Below, piece by piece: positions 1-10,711 of a stretch of DNA of 46,763 bases. The stretch comes from Nitrospirota bacterium (lineage in GTDB: Bacteria; Nitrospirota; Nitrospiria; Nitrospirales; Nitrospiraceae). The stretch covers positions 1 to 46,763 of the forward strand of contig JAHRHE010000031.1 in assembly GCA_020027965.1 (NCBI GenBank). Direction: 5' to 3'. Both the position numbers and the translations under genes were made by a program. Every line of letters begins with the position of its first letter. The stretch's first letter is position 1. The notes below the pieces were generated by a model, which saw only the letters and a list, made by a program, of their open reading frames with translations, was not told the origin of the DNA and ran no database searches.

Positions 1-66
1 GCGGGCATCACGAAGAGGACGCTGTGGGAGGAGCGGCTGCCGGTCGAGGACGTGGTCGCCTTTTGA
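1..66 (+). CDS. C-terminal tail of an unidentified protein (partial)
   Basis: An open frame enters from the left edge and ends at a TGA at 64-66, giving 21 residues that finish LPVEDVVAF. The composition is protein-like (charged residues, no low complexity), and the frame ends just before a hairpin shared with the convergent gene on the other strand. The fragment is too short to identify, so it may be the end of a real gene or a chance frame. Confidence 0.4.
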   Translation, partial: AGITKRTLWEERLPVEDVVAF

Positions 67-103
67 CTTTCGCTGACTACGCGCTTCTGTGAAAGGGCAG
101 GGG

Positions 104-146
104 CCGAACGGTAGCCGGACTAAAGGAACCGGCGTTACCGTTTCGG
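104..146. terminator. Inverted repeat between convergent genes
   Basis: An imperfect 14-15 bp stem with a roughly 10-nt loop lies between the end of the left-edge frame and the end of the minus-strand HAF gene, overlapping the last codons of the latter. It has no strong T-run on either side. It is a plausible bidirectional terminator. Confidence 0.45.
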
Positions 147-3100
147 CCGCTTGGCTTGGTTATTGCCCTCCGAAAGGAGGCCGCTCACGCTCCCGACCGC
201 TGTCCCATTCTGATCCCGGATCGTGATGGCGAAACTGTCCCGGCCTTTCCCCGGCTCCCCGGCGTCTGTAGCGCTGGCTTCGAACGAATACGCTTCATGG
301 CCATTCCATTTCCCTCGCCCCTGAAATACCACGGTATCCGCCTTCGTCCGACGGCCTCCGGGCATTAGGTCGGGATCATCGGTGAACACCACCTCGGTGA
401 TGCGCGTGGTTTCAAACCGGTCTGTGCGACCCCGATCACGCTTGCCATTCTTCACATTGCTGTCTTCAGGCGGATTGATCGCTCGTACTTTGAGCTCCAA
501 TTTGCCGCCATCCTTGCCCTTCACGGTTTCCTTCACATGGAAGTCGAAGTCGAAGCGTAATCCATCGGCTTCCACCCGTCCCTCGCCCTTCATGCGGCCG
601 GGTGGGGGGACGAAGACCGTCAAAGTCTTTGTCGTCGTGTTGTTGGCCGCATCGGCACACTGGACCGTCAGCGTATAGATTCGCCCGCTGCTTTCTCCAG
701 AACGCTCCCCGCGAAGTTTTACCGTCAAGGGGCCGGTGATCACCCAGTCCGGCTCCTTGTCACGGCGGCCCAGGCCAGCCACCGGTTCATTGCTGCTTAC
801 CGAAACGAGCCGGCAGGTCGGTGTGGTATCGCAGGCGTCCGCCACCGCTGCGGTGAGGCTCACGTCCAGCAATTCCCGCTTCCTCACGGGAAGGACGTCC
901 GGGCTGGCGGTCAGGCTGGCGATGGTGGGGGGTGTGGTGTCCACGACTCGCACGACGACCTGGTCTTGGGAAACGCCGCCTTTGCCGTCGCTCGCGACCA
1001 ACGTCAAGGTGTGAATTCCTAACGGCAACGTCAGATTCACAATTGCCGTGTTGCCAAGTTCTTGCCCAGCCGCGTCCAGCCAGGTGAAGGTCAGGCTGTC
1101 GCTATCCGGATCGGTGGACCCGGATCCGTTCAAGGTGACCGAGGTGCCGGCTGGGGTTGTGCAAGGCACCGTTTGATCCGGCCCCGCGTTGGCAACCGGT
1201 GGTCTGTTCGTGGGGAGGGTCTCCTGAGCCACGGCGAGGACGAAGGGACTCAAGGTGTCCACCCGTGCGAACAGGGTTCGGTGCTCGAAGTCGGGCGCGG
1301 GGATATCTGGTGCCAGGATCGTCCGGTCAACGAGGGTGTCCCCCTCACGATGGAAGAGCCGCAACCGAGAGAAGACCGCTGGGTCGTCGAGTTCATTGAC
1401 CAGAAAGGCGACCAGAATCGGGCCAGTACCTGTGCTTCCGCTGGTGCTGATATCCACGGCGGTGCTCTGGAACACCGAGAAGCCGGGCGGCAGGACTCCT
1501 GCGGTGGCCGGATCGATATTGGTAAACGTCGTTGTCCCGGGGACGGCATTCTCCGGAAACAGGACGGCCTGCAGCCCAGAATCGGGCGGACCGGTATCAT
1601 CAGGGGGCGGCCCCGCCAGAGGAGAGAAAAACAAGCCATGGACGAAAAAGGCATCGGCCGGCTGGTGGCCTGTGGGAGAGTACCAGAAGACATTGTCGGT
1701 ATTGACCACGGACTCGTCGTTCACGAGGTCCGCGAGGGTCCCGGCCGGATGCTCTTCTTCAGGTCTTGCGCGAACTACGGCGACCTCGACTGTTTGTGTC
1801 GAGCCCGCTGGAATGATCGGCTGACCCGGTGGCACGTCTCTGGGGAATTTCAAGAATGTCCCCCAACGCCAGTGCATGTGTACGCATTCCCAGCAACCTG
1901 GCGGTGGTTTGGGTTCTTTTATCTTCACGCCCGGCGGCTTGAAATGGGATTGATGCATATTGTCCGGCGTGTCCAGAAAGGTTGCGCCCGATACGATGGG
2001 GGTCCGGATGAGTTCGTGTGAGAGTGGGTTGTGCTCGATGACCTTGTACGGATGCAAGAAATTAGGAATCCCATAGCTCTCGTCGTCTCGGATGAGCAGG
2101 TGGGTGGCTTGGGGGCTCCCATCCACCTGGAAATGAAGTCGTTCAGGAACATTTAGTGAGATCAGGCTCTCTCCCTCCCGTGCAAGAAAGGCGTATTGGA
2201 TGATGGGGTTCAAGCGCGCACAGATCAGCCCTCTTCCAACAAAAGGTCGTGTAACCAATCCAGGAATGCCTGGAACGATCTGACTAGGCTCGCAGTGCCG
2301 TTCCGGCGGTGTTTGTTTATCATCTTCATCAATTTCCTTGAAGAACTCGTACCGCTGGGTCACGTGCAAGCAGCTTTTCCCCTGCGGAGAAATGCCGGTG
2401 ATCGCGTAGATGGCCTCGATCACGAATGGATCGAACTCTCCGGCTGGCTGGATCTCTCGGAAACTGATCAACCGGCTTGCGCCGGGGCCGCTGCTATTAT
2501 GCCACAAGGCTAACCGCGTTTGTGGAAAGAGAGTCGTCTCGAGGATCAGGTAGGGGACGCTGATCTTTCTGGCCATATAGCGCTCTCCCAGCGTCACGTC
2601 CTCCAACACTAACCCGTCCTGCTCAGACACGTGAGCCTTCATCCGCCAGCCATTCCCCTCTTTGAGGGTTGGCGAGGGTAGGGGATTGTCGATCCCTTTC
2701 GCGTCACACAGGTTAAGGATGTACCCATGTTGTCTACCGTTAATAAGCCCCCTCCCAACGACTTGTCCAAGGTCATTGATAGCGTTGGCCTCAGTAAGTT
2801 CCCAGCCGGAGTCCGCAGGGAGGAGTGTATTGAGGTCCGTCATCGCTCCGTTTCGCCAGAGGAAGGCATGCTCGTCGCCACTGGCGGTCAATGCGGAGCC
2901 GACTACCAGCCCTGCAGCGTTGATACCGCTGGCTCTGATGAAGCTCCCGCCCAACGTCCCCAGATCCGTCATCACCTCCTTTTGCCAGAGGAACACGTGT
3001 CTCTCCCCACTGGTGGTCTCCGAAGTGCCGACCACCTGCCCCGCATCGTTGATACCAGAAGCTTCGCTTTCTCCGCCGCCCAGGGTGCCAAGGTCCTTCA

Positions 3101-3758
3101 TCACCCCGTTCTGCCATAGGAAGGCATGCCGGAACTGACTTGCGGTGGCGGCGGTGCCGACCACCTGCCCTGCAGCGTTGATACCGCTGGCTGCACTATT
3201 GATCCCACCCAGGGTGCCCAGGTCGCTCATCCCACCGCTTTGCCAGAGGAACGCGTGGGACCTCCCACTGAGGTCCCGTGAAAAGCCGACCACCTGCCCC
3301 GCATTGTTGATGGCAAGGGCTGTGCTCTCCACGCCGCCCAGTGTGCCCAGAGTGGTCATCCCCCCGTTTTGCCAGAGGACTGCGAGGGGACGGCAGCAAG
3401 GGCAGATGGTCTGCGAAGTGCCGACCACCTGCCCTGCGTTGTTGACACCATATGCAACGCTCGGCCCGCCCAGGGTGCCCAGGCCGCTCATCACGCCGTT
3501 CTGCCAGATAAAGGCCTGCTGGTCCCCAGCGAGGAAGGCACACGTGTGACTGGTGTTTTCCGAAGTGCCAACCACCTGCCCCACGTTGTTGATACCGTTG
3601 GCGTTGCTAAACCCGCCGCCCAGGTCGCCCAGGTCTATGATTGTGGAGGTCTGGGCAGTCACAACCGCGGAGGTGCCTAAGCTCAACAGGCAGACCACCC
3701 CAAAGGCCAGGATGATTTTCTCGTAACAGCCTTTCATTTTCCTGCTCAATCGAATCAT
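135..3758 (-). CDS. Secreted HAF-repeat and PKD-domain protein
   Basis: This 1207-residue exported protein has a signal peptide (hydrophobic stretch around residues 15-34, ending VVTAQ). About eight HAF-family repeats follow over residues 38-345, each with the pattern DLGTLGG followed by A.GIN..GQVVG. The middle 500 residues are unrecognised. A PKD domain lies at about 852-938 (opening PVANAGPDQ), then an Ig-like or beta-rich tail. HAF repeats are known from bacterial extracellular proteins without an assigned enzymatic role, so adhesion or surface display is inference. The ATG at 3758 has little Shine-Dalgarno signal. The in-frame ATG at 3737 follows AGCAGGA and may be the true start. The gene is alone on its strand, with ygfZ upstream behind a perfect palindrome. 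Confidence 0.85.
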   Translation of the reverse strand: MIRLSRKMKGCYEKIILAFGVVCLLSLGTSAVVTAQTSTIIDLGDLGGGFSNANGINNVGQVVGTSENTSHTCAFLAGDQQAFIWQNGVMSGLGTLGGPSVAYGVNNAGQVVGTSQTICPCCRPLAVLWQNGGMTTLGTLGGVESTALAINNAGQVVGFSRDLSGRSHAFLWQSGGMSDLGTLGGINSAASGINAAGQVVGTAATASQFRHAFLWQNGVMKDLGTLGGGESEASGINDAGQVVGTSETTSGERHVFLWQKEVMTDLGTLGGSFIRASGINAAGLVVGSALTASGDEHAFLWRNGAMTDLNTLLPADSGWELTEANAINDLGQVVGRGLINGRQHGYILNLCDAKGIDNPLPSPTLKEGNGWRMKAHVSEQDGLVLEDVTLGERYMARKISVPYLILETTLFPQTRLALWHNSSGPGASRLISFREIQPAGEFDPFVIEAIYAITGISPQGKSCLHVTQRYEFFKEIDEDDKQTPPERHCEPSQIVPGIPGLVTRPFVGRGLICARLNPIIQYAFLAREGESLISLNVPERLHFQVDGSPQATHLLIRDDESYGIPNFLHPYKVIEHNPLSHELIRTPIVSGATFLDTPDNMHQSHFKPPGVKIKEPKPPPGCWECVHMHWRWGTFLKFPRDVPPGQPIIPAGSTQTVEVAVVRARPEEEHPAGTLADLVNDESVVNTDNVFWYSPTGHQPADAFFVHGLFFSPLAGPPPDDTGPPDSGLQAVLFPENAVPGTTTFTNIDPATAGVLPPGFSVFQSTAVDISTSGSTGTGPILVAFLVNELDDPAVFSRLRLFHREGDTLVDRTILAPDIPAPDFEHRTLFARVDTLSPFVLAVAQETLPTNRPPVANAGPDQTVPCTTPAGTSVTLNGSGSTDPDSDSLTFTWLDAAGQELGNTAIVNLTLPLGIHTLTLVASDGKGGVSQDQVVVRVVDTTPPTIASLTASPDVLPVRKRELLDVSLTAAVADACDTTPTCRLVSVSSNEPVAGLGRRDKEPDWVITGPLTVKLRGERSGESSGRIYTLTVQCADAANNTTTKTLTVFVPPPGRMKGEGRVEADGLRFDFDFHVKETVKGKDGGKLELKVRAINPPEDSNVKNGKRDRGRTDRFETTRITEVVFTDDPDLMPGGRRTKADTVVFQGRGKWNGHEAYSFEASATDAGEPGKGRDSFAITIRDQNGTAVGSVSGLLSEGNNQAKRPKR

Positions 3759-3794
3759 CTGACAGAACCAAAGGGAATTGTCTATAACGCAAAA

Positions 3795-3812
3795 GTAGGG
3801 GGTACCCCCTAC
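3795..3812. terminator. Perfect 18-bp palindrome, GTAGGGGGTACCCCCTAC
   Basis: This perfect palindrome sits between the end of ygfZ and the start of the HAF gene. Read on the minus strand it is followed by TTTTGCG, so it could act as a weak intrinsic terminator for ygfZ. A role as a dimeric repressor operator for the HAF gene is the alternative. Confidence 0.5.
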
Positions 3813-3830
3813 CTGAGCAGGGTGTATCTT

Positions 3831-4922
3831 TTAGGTTTTAGTGTAGAACGGCAGGGCGCGGACGGTGGCGGGGTGGCGGTGGCCCTCAATCTCGACGGTC
3901 AGGGCGGTGTCCGGGTTCGTGAAGTCGCGGAGGGGAAAGCCGAGGGCGATCGGGTGACCGAGCGACGGTGACTGTGCCGCGCTGCTCACCCAGCCGACCT
4001 CCCGGTCGCCGCTGAATACCTTGGCGCCCTTGGGCGGGAGCACGGCATCCTGGAGGACCAGGCCGACCAGCCGCCGCCGGACGCTGCCATAGGTGTCCAT
4101 GCGCGCGACGACCTCCTGACCGGGGTAGCAGCCTTTGCTCAGGCTGAAGGCGATGCCCTCCAGATTCGCCTCCGGCGGGACGATCTCTTCAGTCAAGTCT
4201 GCTCCTGCACGGGGCAGCCCGGCCTCCAGGCGCAGCACCTCGCGCGTCTGCGTCCCGAAAGGCTTGAGACCGATCGGCTGTCCGGCCGTCCAGAGCCGGT
4301 CCCAGGCCGGGGCGAGGCCGTCGGCGGGCAGGAGGATCTCGATGTCGGTCTCACCGGTCTCTTCTGTCCGGATCAGCAACGCCGTCTGACCGCCGATCTC
4401 CTGCGTCAGGAATGTGAGCGGCTTCAGGCCGCTGACGTCGGCTCCGAACGCGGCTTTGATCAACTCGGCAGCCTTTGGGCCGCTGACAAGCAGCAGTCCC
4501 CAACTCTCGGCGCAGTTCTCCATCTTGGCCTTCGTGCCGTAGAGGAGAAACTTGCGCAGGGTTTGGAAGGTGGTCTCGCCGATCTCGCCCACGTCCTCCA
4601 GCATGATCGCGTCGGGGAGGGGATAAACCCTGAAGTACGAGAGCATCTTTCCCTTGTGGGTAAGGACGCTGGAATAGAGTCCGCTACCGGGCGCCAGGGG
4701 AAGGATGTCATTGCTGATCACGCTTTGCAGCCACTTCACCCGGTCCTCGCCGGTTACCCGAACTTTGCCCCGATGAGACAGATCAGCCACTCCCACGCCG
4801 CGACGAACGGCGGCGTATTCAGCGTCGGGGGAGCCATAATGGATCGGCATTTCCCACCCGGTCACGTCGGCGAACGTCGCGCCGAGTTTTTGGTGCTGCT
4901 CATGCAGACGCGAGTGTTTCAT
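3831..4922 (-). CDS. ygfZ: YgfZ/GcvT-family folate-binding protein
   Basis: This 363-residue protein has the tetrahydrofolate-binding GcvT fold. The motif KGCYPGQE at about residues 263-270 is the YgfZ signature (K-G-C-Y/F-x-G-Q-E) and separates it from true aminomethyltransferase. No gcvH or gcvP lies nearby, which agrees. YgfZ proteins support maintenance or repair of certain Fe-S enzymes in a folate-dependent way. Several such enzymes are encoded here (ThiC, BioB, NadA), though a functional link is inference. The start overlaps the stop of the upstream receiver-like gene by four bases (ATGA), so the two are translationally coupled. Confidence 0.85.
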   Translation of the reverse strand: MKHSRLHEQHQKLGATFADVTGWEMPIHYGSPDAEYAAVRRGVGVADLSHRGKVRVTGEDRVKWLQSVISNDILPLAPGSGLYSSVLTHKGKMLSYFRVYPLPDAIMLEDVGEIGETTFQTLRKFLLYGTKAKMENCAESWGLLLVSGPKAAELIKAAFGADVSGLKPLTFLTQEIGGQTALLIRTEETGETDIEILLPADGLAPAWDRLWTAGQPIGLKPFGTQTREVLRLEAGLPRAGADLTEEIVPPEANLEGIAFSLSKGCYPGQEVVARMDTYGSVRRRLVGLVLQDAVLPPKGAKVFSGDREVGWVSSAAQSPSLGHPIALGFPLRDFTNPDTALTVEIEGHRHPATVRALPFYTKT

Positions 4923-5287
4923 CTTACGATTTCGTCGACCAGATCCCGCGTGCGGGAGGAAAATTCGTTCCGCGAGACGATCTTGGTCACGCCCAGCTCC
5001 CTGGCACGCCGCCAGGTTTCGACCTCATCGTGGTTGGCAAAAGCAAGCACCGACAGGCTGCCGGTGTCGGGATGTCCCTTGATCGCCTCCAGCGCCTTGA
5101 ATGCGTCGAGTTTCTCGTCGTTCATGTTCAGGATTACGGCAGCGGGGTGAAGGCTCGCCGCTTTGGCCGTGACTTCTTCCTGTGTTCTTGCCCGCTCCAG
5201 CGTATACCCTTTCGGCAGCAGCGCGTCGCGGATCTTCGTGTAGAAGAACACGTCACTCACGGCCACCAAAATGGTCTTCTGGATCAT
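4919..5287 (-). CDS. Degenerate CheY-like receiver (pseudo-receiver)
   Basis: This 122-residue protein has the alternating beta/alpha pattern of a response-regulator receiver. The phosphoacceptor position at the end of strand 3 reads VILNMND, with Asn (about N54) in place of Asp. The acidic pair after strand 1 is missing (ILVAVSD), and no conserved Lys is seen near the end (TKIVSRNEF). Phosphorylation is therefore unlikely, and a constitutive protein-interaction role is more plausible. There is no output domain or adjacent kinase. It overlaps ygfZ by ATGA, so the coupling may be functional. Confidence 0.75.
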   Translation of the reverse strand: MIQKTILVAVSDVFFYTKIRDALLPKGYTLERARTQEEVTAKAASLHPAAVILNMNDEKLDAFKALEAIKGHPDTGSLSVLAFANHDEVETWRRARELGVTKIVSRNEFSSRTRDLVDEIVR

Positions 5288-5290
5288 GTC

Positions 5291-5321
5291 GTTAAGGTCA
5301 AGGTTGAGGCTAAGGTTGAGC
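5291..5321. repeat. Hexad word array, left arm (YTRAGG)
   Basis: Five consecutive 6-bp units of the form YTRAGG run along the plus strand. The array overlaps the 3' end of the four-helix-bundle gene, whose TAG stop (5312-5310) and last codons lie inside it. The same word occurs in the opposite orientation on the other side of that gene. Confidence 0.8.
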
Positions 5322-5681
5322 TCGATTTTCGAGAGTCCGGATCAGGGCGTTCAAGCCCTTCCAAATTTCATCGATCGAGCCTTTCACTCGACAGCATTCC
5401 CCCTCTTTGAAGTACCCGACTCTCAGTCCATAGATGACATGGTTCCTTGTTTCGGCTAGTGACCCCCGCGATGCGTAATAGAACCGCAGTTTGTCCCTCG
5501 TGTGCCTGCGGCCAAATCCTTCTGCAATATTTCCGGCCACCGAAAGTGCCGAACGGCGAATCTGGGATGTCAGTCCGTAATCTTCTTTCCTCGATAGTCC
5601 GTCCGAGATCAAGAATATCTGCTGAGCGAGGTCCATACCCTTCTGCCAAACCGGCATGTCTTCGAAGGCATTAAAGCCCAT
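5310..5681 (-). CDS. Four-helix-bundle protein (23S rRNA intervening-sequence family)
   Basis: This 123-residue, almost entirely helical protein carries the family hallmarks: an N-terminal F.D..VWQ...L, a central SQIRRSALSVAGNIAEG segment and a C-terminal helix. The family was first seen inside 23S rRNA intervening sequences of spirochaetes and is related in fold to Avd of diversity-generating retroelements. Biochemical function is unknown. The ATG follows GAGTAGA, a weak Shine-Dalgarno. The gene is bracketed by inverted short-period arrays at 5291-5321 and 5699-5725, and the left array supplies its stop codon. That arrangement looks like a mobile cassette, which is inference. Confidence 0.88.
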   Translation of the reverse strand: MGFNAFEDMPVWQKGMDLAQQIFLISDGLSRKEDYGLTSQIRRSALSVAGNIAEGFGRRHTRDKLRFYYASRGSLAETRNHVIYGLRVGYFKEGECCRVKGSIDEIWKGLNALIRTLENRAQP

Positions 5682-5698
5682 TCTACTCCAAGCTTTTT

Positions 5699-5725
5699 CT
5701 CAGCCTCAGCCTCAGCCTCAGCCTA
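5699..5725. repeat. Hexad word array, right arm (CAGCCT x4)
   Basis: Four perfect tandem copies of CAGCCT occupy 5701-5724. On the minus strand they read CTGAGG, the same YTRAGG word found on the plus strand at 5291-5321. The two arrays are thus inverted arms around the four-helix-bundle gene. Confidence 0.85.
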
Positions 5726-5729
5726 CATT

Positions 5730-6245
5730 CTAATTCAGCATACTGATGAGCCTGCCCAGCGCGCGCTTCGCCAGCGCGTAGTTCGGGTTGAGCGCGAGCG
5801 CCTTCTTGTAACACTCCATGGCTTGGTTCCACTCGCCCTTGCGCTCGTAGACGCGCCCGAGGTTCAGATGCGGGAACGCAGGGCTCTCGTAGCGCTTGGC
5901 CTGCATGGCCTGGTGGAACCACGGAATGGCCTCTTCAAATTGCCCCTTCTCGATCAAATAGGCCCCGATGTCGTTGTACGGGTTGCCGAACTCCGGATCC
6001 GCCTGGATCGCGCGATGGCACTCCTCGATCGCCTCATCGAGTTTCCCCATAAAACTGTAGGTCCAACCCAGGAACGTGTACGCCTCGGCGGTGGGATGGC
6101 TTTCAATCGAGCGCTTGTACAGGTTCGCCGCCTCCTCGAGCTCGCCCTTCATCTGGTGCTCGTAGGCCTTCTGGAAATACTCCCAGGCCTCTCGCTTGTC
6201 TTCTTCCTTGCCTTCGCCTTGGATGAGAAAGTCTTGGAGATCCAT
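5730..6245 (-). CDS. TPR-repeat protein
   Basis: This soluble 171-residue protein lacks a signal peptide and is built of about four to five tetratricopeptide repeats from residue 20 onwards (for example AYTFLGWTYSFMGKLDEAIE and LGRVYERKGEWNQAMECYKK). TPR units form helical scaffolds for protein-protein contacts, and the partner is not evident. The N-terminal 20 residues are acidic and probably unstructured. The start lies at the edge of a word array, with CTTGGAGATC after rather than before the ATG, so the ribosome-binding site is weak. Confidence 0.85.
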   Translation of the reverse strand: MDLQDFLIQGEGKEEDKREAWEYFQKAYEHQMKGELEEAANLYKRSIESHPTAEAYTFLGWTYSFMGKLDEAIEECHRAIQADPEFGNPYNDIGAYLIEKGQFEEAIPWFHQAMQAKRYESPAFPHLNLGRVYERKGEWNQAMECYKKALALNPNYALAKRALGRLISMLN

Positions 6246-6251
6246 GGGAAT

Positions 6252-6367
6252 AGCTAATGGTTTATGGCTGATAGCTTATGGCTAGGGGCCAAGAAACCCT
6301 TGGATGAATGACTATGACTTTTCGGACGACCTTCTTGCCATTCGCTATAAGCTATACGCCATTAGCT
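6252..6367. repeat. Inverted heptad-array element, copy with conserved core
   Basis: Two 31-bp arms (6252-6282 and 6337-6367) are inverted copies matching at 25 of 31 positions. Each consists of 7-bp words close to RGCTNAT. Between them lies a 54-bp core. Read on the minus strand, 6335-6287 aligns without gaps to 26413-26461 at 36 of 49 positions. The element lies between the TPR gene and thi4, and its outer flank carries the thi4 stop codon. Confidence 0.85.
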
Positions 6368-6395
6368 CTGTTTGTGTAACAGCCATACGCTCTTG

Positions 6396-7196
6396 TCATT
6401 CGTGTTTCAGCTTCTTCTTGATCAGCTCCGCCCCGTATCGCCCCGACAGCAGCATGGAGCCGAACGCGGGTCCCATCCGCGGAGTGCCGTGCACGGCGGC
6501 CACAGCCAGCCCCACCACGAAGCAGTTCGGATACACCTCGCCCGTGAGTTCCATGACCTGTTCTTCGGACCGCGAGACCCACATAGCGCCGTTGCCCGGC
6601 ACCGCCTGATAGAGATTTCTCCGGTGGAGCAGGTTCACCACCACGGCATCGTGGCCGGTGGCGTCCACCACGATCCGGCTCTCCAGCGCGATCGGATCCA
6701 CGTGGACCACGTCGTGTCCCGCCGCCTCCGCAGTCGTGTTGTTGACCACCACACCTTCGAGGACGCCGTCCTTCCTCAAGATGAGATCCACCACGCGAGT
6801 CAGGTTCAGGACCTTGGCGCCGGCCTTGTAAGCGGCAGCGATCAAGGCCCCGGTGGCGTGGGGCGGATCGACAATATACATCCCCTCGCAATCCTTGACC
6901 TGCTTGCAGGGGACGCTCAGCTCCTCCAGAATCTCGTTCGCCGGGGCGCAGATGGTCGCCTTGTTCATCAGATAGCCGCCGGACCAGAAGCCGCCGCCCA
7001 GCGCGAGGGCCTGCTCCACGATCAGTGTCCGGAAGCCCAGCGCGGCGAGGTCCCGGCCGCAGATCAGCCCGGAGGGGCCGGCGCCGACAATGATCACGTC
7101 GCTTTCGATGAGCTGGTCGAACTCTTTATAGTACTCCCGCGCGATCTGGCGGGTGATGTCTCGCTCCCGCAAGGGCGCCGGCTTCATTTTAGCCAT
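6396..7196 (-). CDS. thi4: Thi4-family thiazole synthase, sulfide-using type
   Basis: This 266-residue enzyme makes the thiazole moiety of thiamine from NAD and glycine. A dinucleotide-binding loop VGAGPSGL lies at about residues 37-44. The C-terminal signature RMGPAFGSMLLSG is typical of Thi4. Yeast Thi4 uses a cysteine as a suicide sulfur donor after the TGHDG segment. Here the equivalent position follows TGHDA and appears to be His191 (LLHRRN). This is the hallmark of catalytic, sulfide-dependent Thi4 of anaerobic archaea and some bacteria. It lies 43 bp downstream of thiC on the same strand and is probably co-transcribed under the TPP riboswitch. Confidence 0.9.
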   Translation of the reverse strand: MAKMKPAPLRERDITRQIAREYYKEFDQLIESDVIIVGAGPSGLICGRDLAALGFRTLIVEQALALGGGFWSGGYLMNKATICAPANEILEELSVPCKQVKDCEGMYIVDPPHATGALIAAAYKAGAKVLNLTRVVDLILRKDGVLEGVVVNNTTAEAAGHDVVHVDPIALESRIVVDATGHDAVVVNLLHRRNLYQAVPGNGAMWVSRSEEQVMELTGEVYPNCFVVGLAVAAVHGTPRMGPAFGSMLLSGRYGAELIKKKLKHE

Positions 7197-7239
7197 GGTG
7201 GACCTTCCTCATCGGCAATGGTGACCGTTCAACGAACCG

Positions 7240-9437
<2,198 letters not shown>

Positions 9438-9440
9438 TGA

Positions 9441-9470
9441 ATGGTACACCCCTGTTTTCAAGCTTGTCAA
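9441..9470 (-). promoter_or_regulatory. Sigma70-type promoter for thiC-thi4
   Basis: The minus strand shows TTGACA (9470-9465), an 18-bp spacer and TACCAT (9446-9441). The expected start near 9434 coincides with the 5' strand of aptamer P1. Confidence 0.7.
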
Positions 9471-9516
9471 CCGCCGCTTCTGCCCTCGCCCTTCCCCACC
9501 CGGCGCCGTCTCACCG

Positions 9517-9546
9517 TTGATTGTCCCTAGGGAGCTGTCGTAGAAT
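9517..9546 (+). promoter_or_regulatory. Sigma70-type promoter for nadA
   Basis: TTGATT (9517-9522), an 18-bp spacer and TAGAAT (9541-9546) precede the nadA start codon by about 36 bp. Confidence 0.6.
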
Positions 9547-9582
9547 GACCGATCTCAACCCGACGGAAGGCAGAGTTGACCG

Positions 9583-10695
9583 GTGACCTCTCCCCAATCA
9601 GTCCAGTCAGTGCAATTGCCGCTGGCGGAGTACCTGGCCCTGCCGGCCCAGGACCTCTCCGCGCGCACGGCGGAGGCCAAACGCGCGCTGGGCGACCGGG
9701 TCATGGTGCTGGGTCACAATTACCAGCGGGATGAGGTCATCCAGCATGCCGACTTTCGGGGCGATTCACTGTTACTCGCCAAGCTGGCGGCAGAGCGATC
9801 CGAGCGTTCCTATGTGGTGTTTTGCGGCGTCCATTTCATGGCCGAGACGGCCGACATCCTCAGCCGGTCGAACCAGACCGTGATCCTGCCCGATTTGGCT
9901 GCAGGGTGTTCCATGGCCGACATGGCGGCCATCGAGCAGGTCGATCAGTGCTGGGAGTCACTGGGTCGCGTCCTGCCGGTTGAGGAGACCGTGACGCCGG
10001 CGGTCTATGTGAACTCCGCCGCGGTGCTGAAGGCGTTCTGCGGCGAGCACGGGGGCATCACCTGCACCTCGTCGAATGCGCGGGCCGTGATGGAGTGGGC
10101 CTGGGCGCGTCGCGAAAAAATTCTCTTCTTCCCGGATGAGCATCTCGGTCGGAATACCGCAAACAAGATGGGGTTTCCGCGCGACCAGATGCTGGTGTGG
10201 GATCCGTATCTGCCCAACGGCGGACACACCGCCGAGGCGATCAGGAAGGCGCGCCTGCTGCTCTGGAAGGGCCACTGCAGCGTGCACCAGATGTTTCAGC
10301 CGGCGCATGTGGAGTATTTCCGGAAGCGGTACCCGGGTGTCCGAGTCATCGTCCACCCGGAGTGTCATGAGGAGGTGGTGAACCGGGCCGATCTCGTCGG
10401 CTCGACCGAATTCATCATCAGGACCGTCAGCCAGGCCCCGGCCGGGACCGCGTGGGCCGTCGGGACGGAACTGAATCTGGTCAACCGGCTCAAACGGGAC
10501 CAGGCGGACAAGCAGATCTTTTTCCTCTCGTCCACAGTCTGCCAATGTGCCACCATGTTCCGCATTGATGCGCCCCACCTTTGCTGGGCGATGGAAAACC
10601 TGGCCGAAGGGCACGTGGTCAACCACATCGTCGTGCCGGATGATGAGAAGGCCTGGGCCAAAATCGCGCTGGACCGCATGATGGCGGTCAGCTGA
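9583..10695 (+). CDS. nadA: Quinolinate synthase A
   Basis: This 370-residue enzyme condenses iminoaspartate with dihydroxyacetone phosphate to quinolinate in NAD biosynthesis. The conserved GHNYQRDEV at about 44-52 opens the first domain. Cysteine ligands of the [4Fe-4S] cluster are visible as AGCSMADM (C109), ITCTSSNA (C161) and the C-terminal VCQCATM. The start is a GTG with GGAAGGCAG upstream. No nadB or nadC lies in the window. The gene is followed by a word array and then ileS. Confidence 0.95.
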   Translation: MTSPQSVQSVQLPLAEYLALPAQDLSARTAEAKRALGDRVMVLGHNYQRDEVIQHADFRGDSLLLAKLAAERSERSYVVFCGVHFMAETADILSRSNQTVILPDLAAGCSMADMAAIEQVDQCWESLGRVLPVEETVTPAVYVNSAAVLKAFCGEHGGITCTSSNARAVMEWAWARREKILFFPDEHLGRNTANKMGFPRDQMLVWDPYLPNGGHTAEAIRKARLLLWKGHCSVHQMFQPAHVEYFRKRYPGVRVIVHPECHEEVVNRADLVGSTEFIIRTVSQAPAGTAWAVGTELNLVNRLKRDQADKQIFFLSSTVCQCATMFRIDAPHLCWAMENLAEGHVVNHIVVPDDEKAWAKIALDRMMAVS

Positions 10696-10711
10696 CCCCC
10701 CTAAGCATTTT

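Noticed and set aside
1062-2021. 319-codon plus-strand open frame
   Set aside because: It lies wholly antisense to the HAF/PKD gene. Its translation is Arg/Gly-rich with no family features, as expected of GC-rich shadow frames.
3831-4922. Glycine cleavage aminomethyltransferase GcvT
   Set aside because: The KGCYPGQE motif and lack of gcvH/gcvP nearby favour YgfZ.
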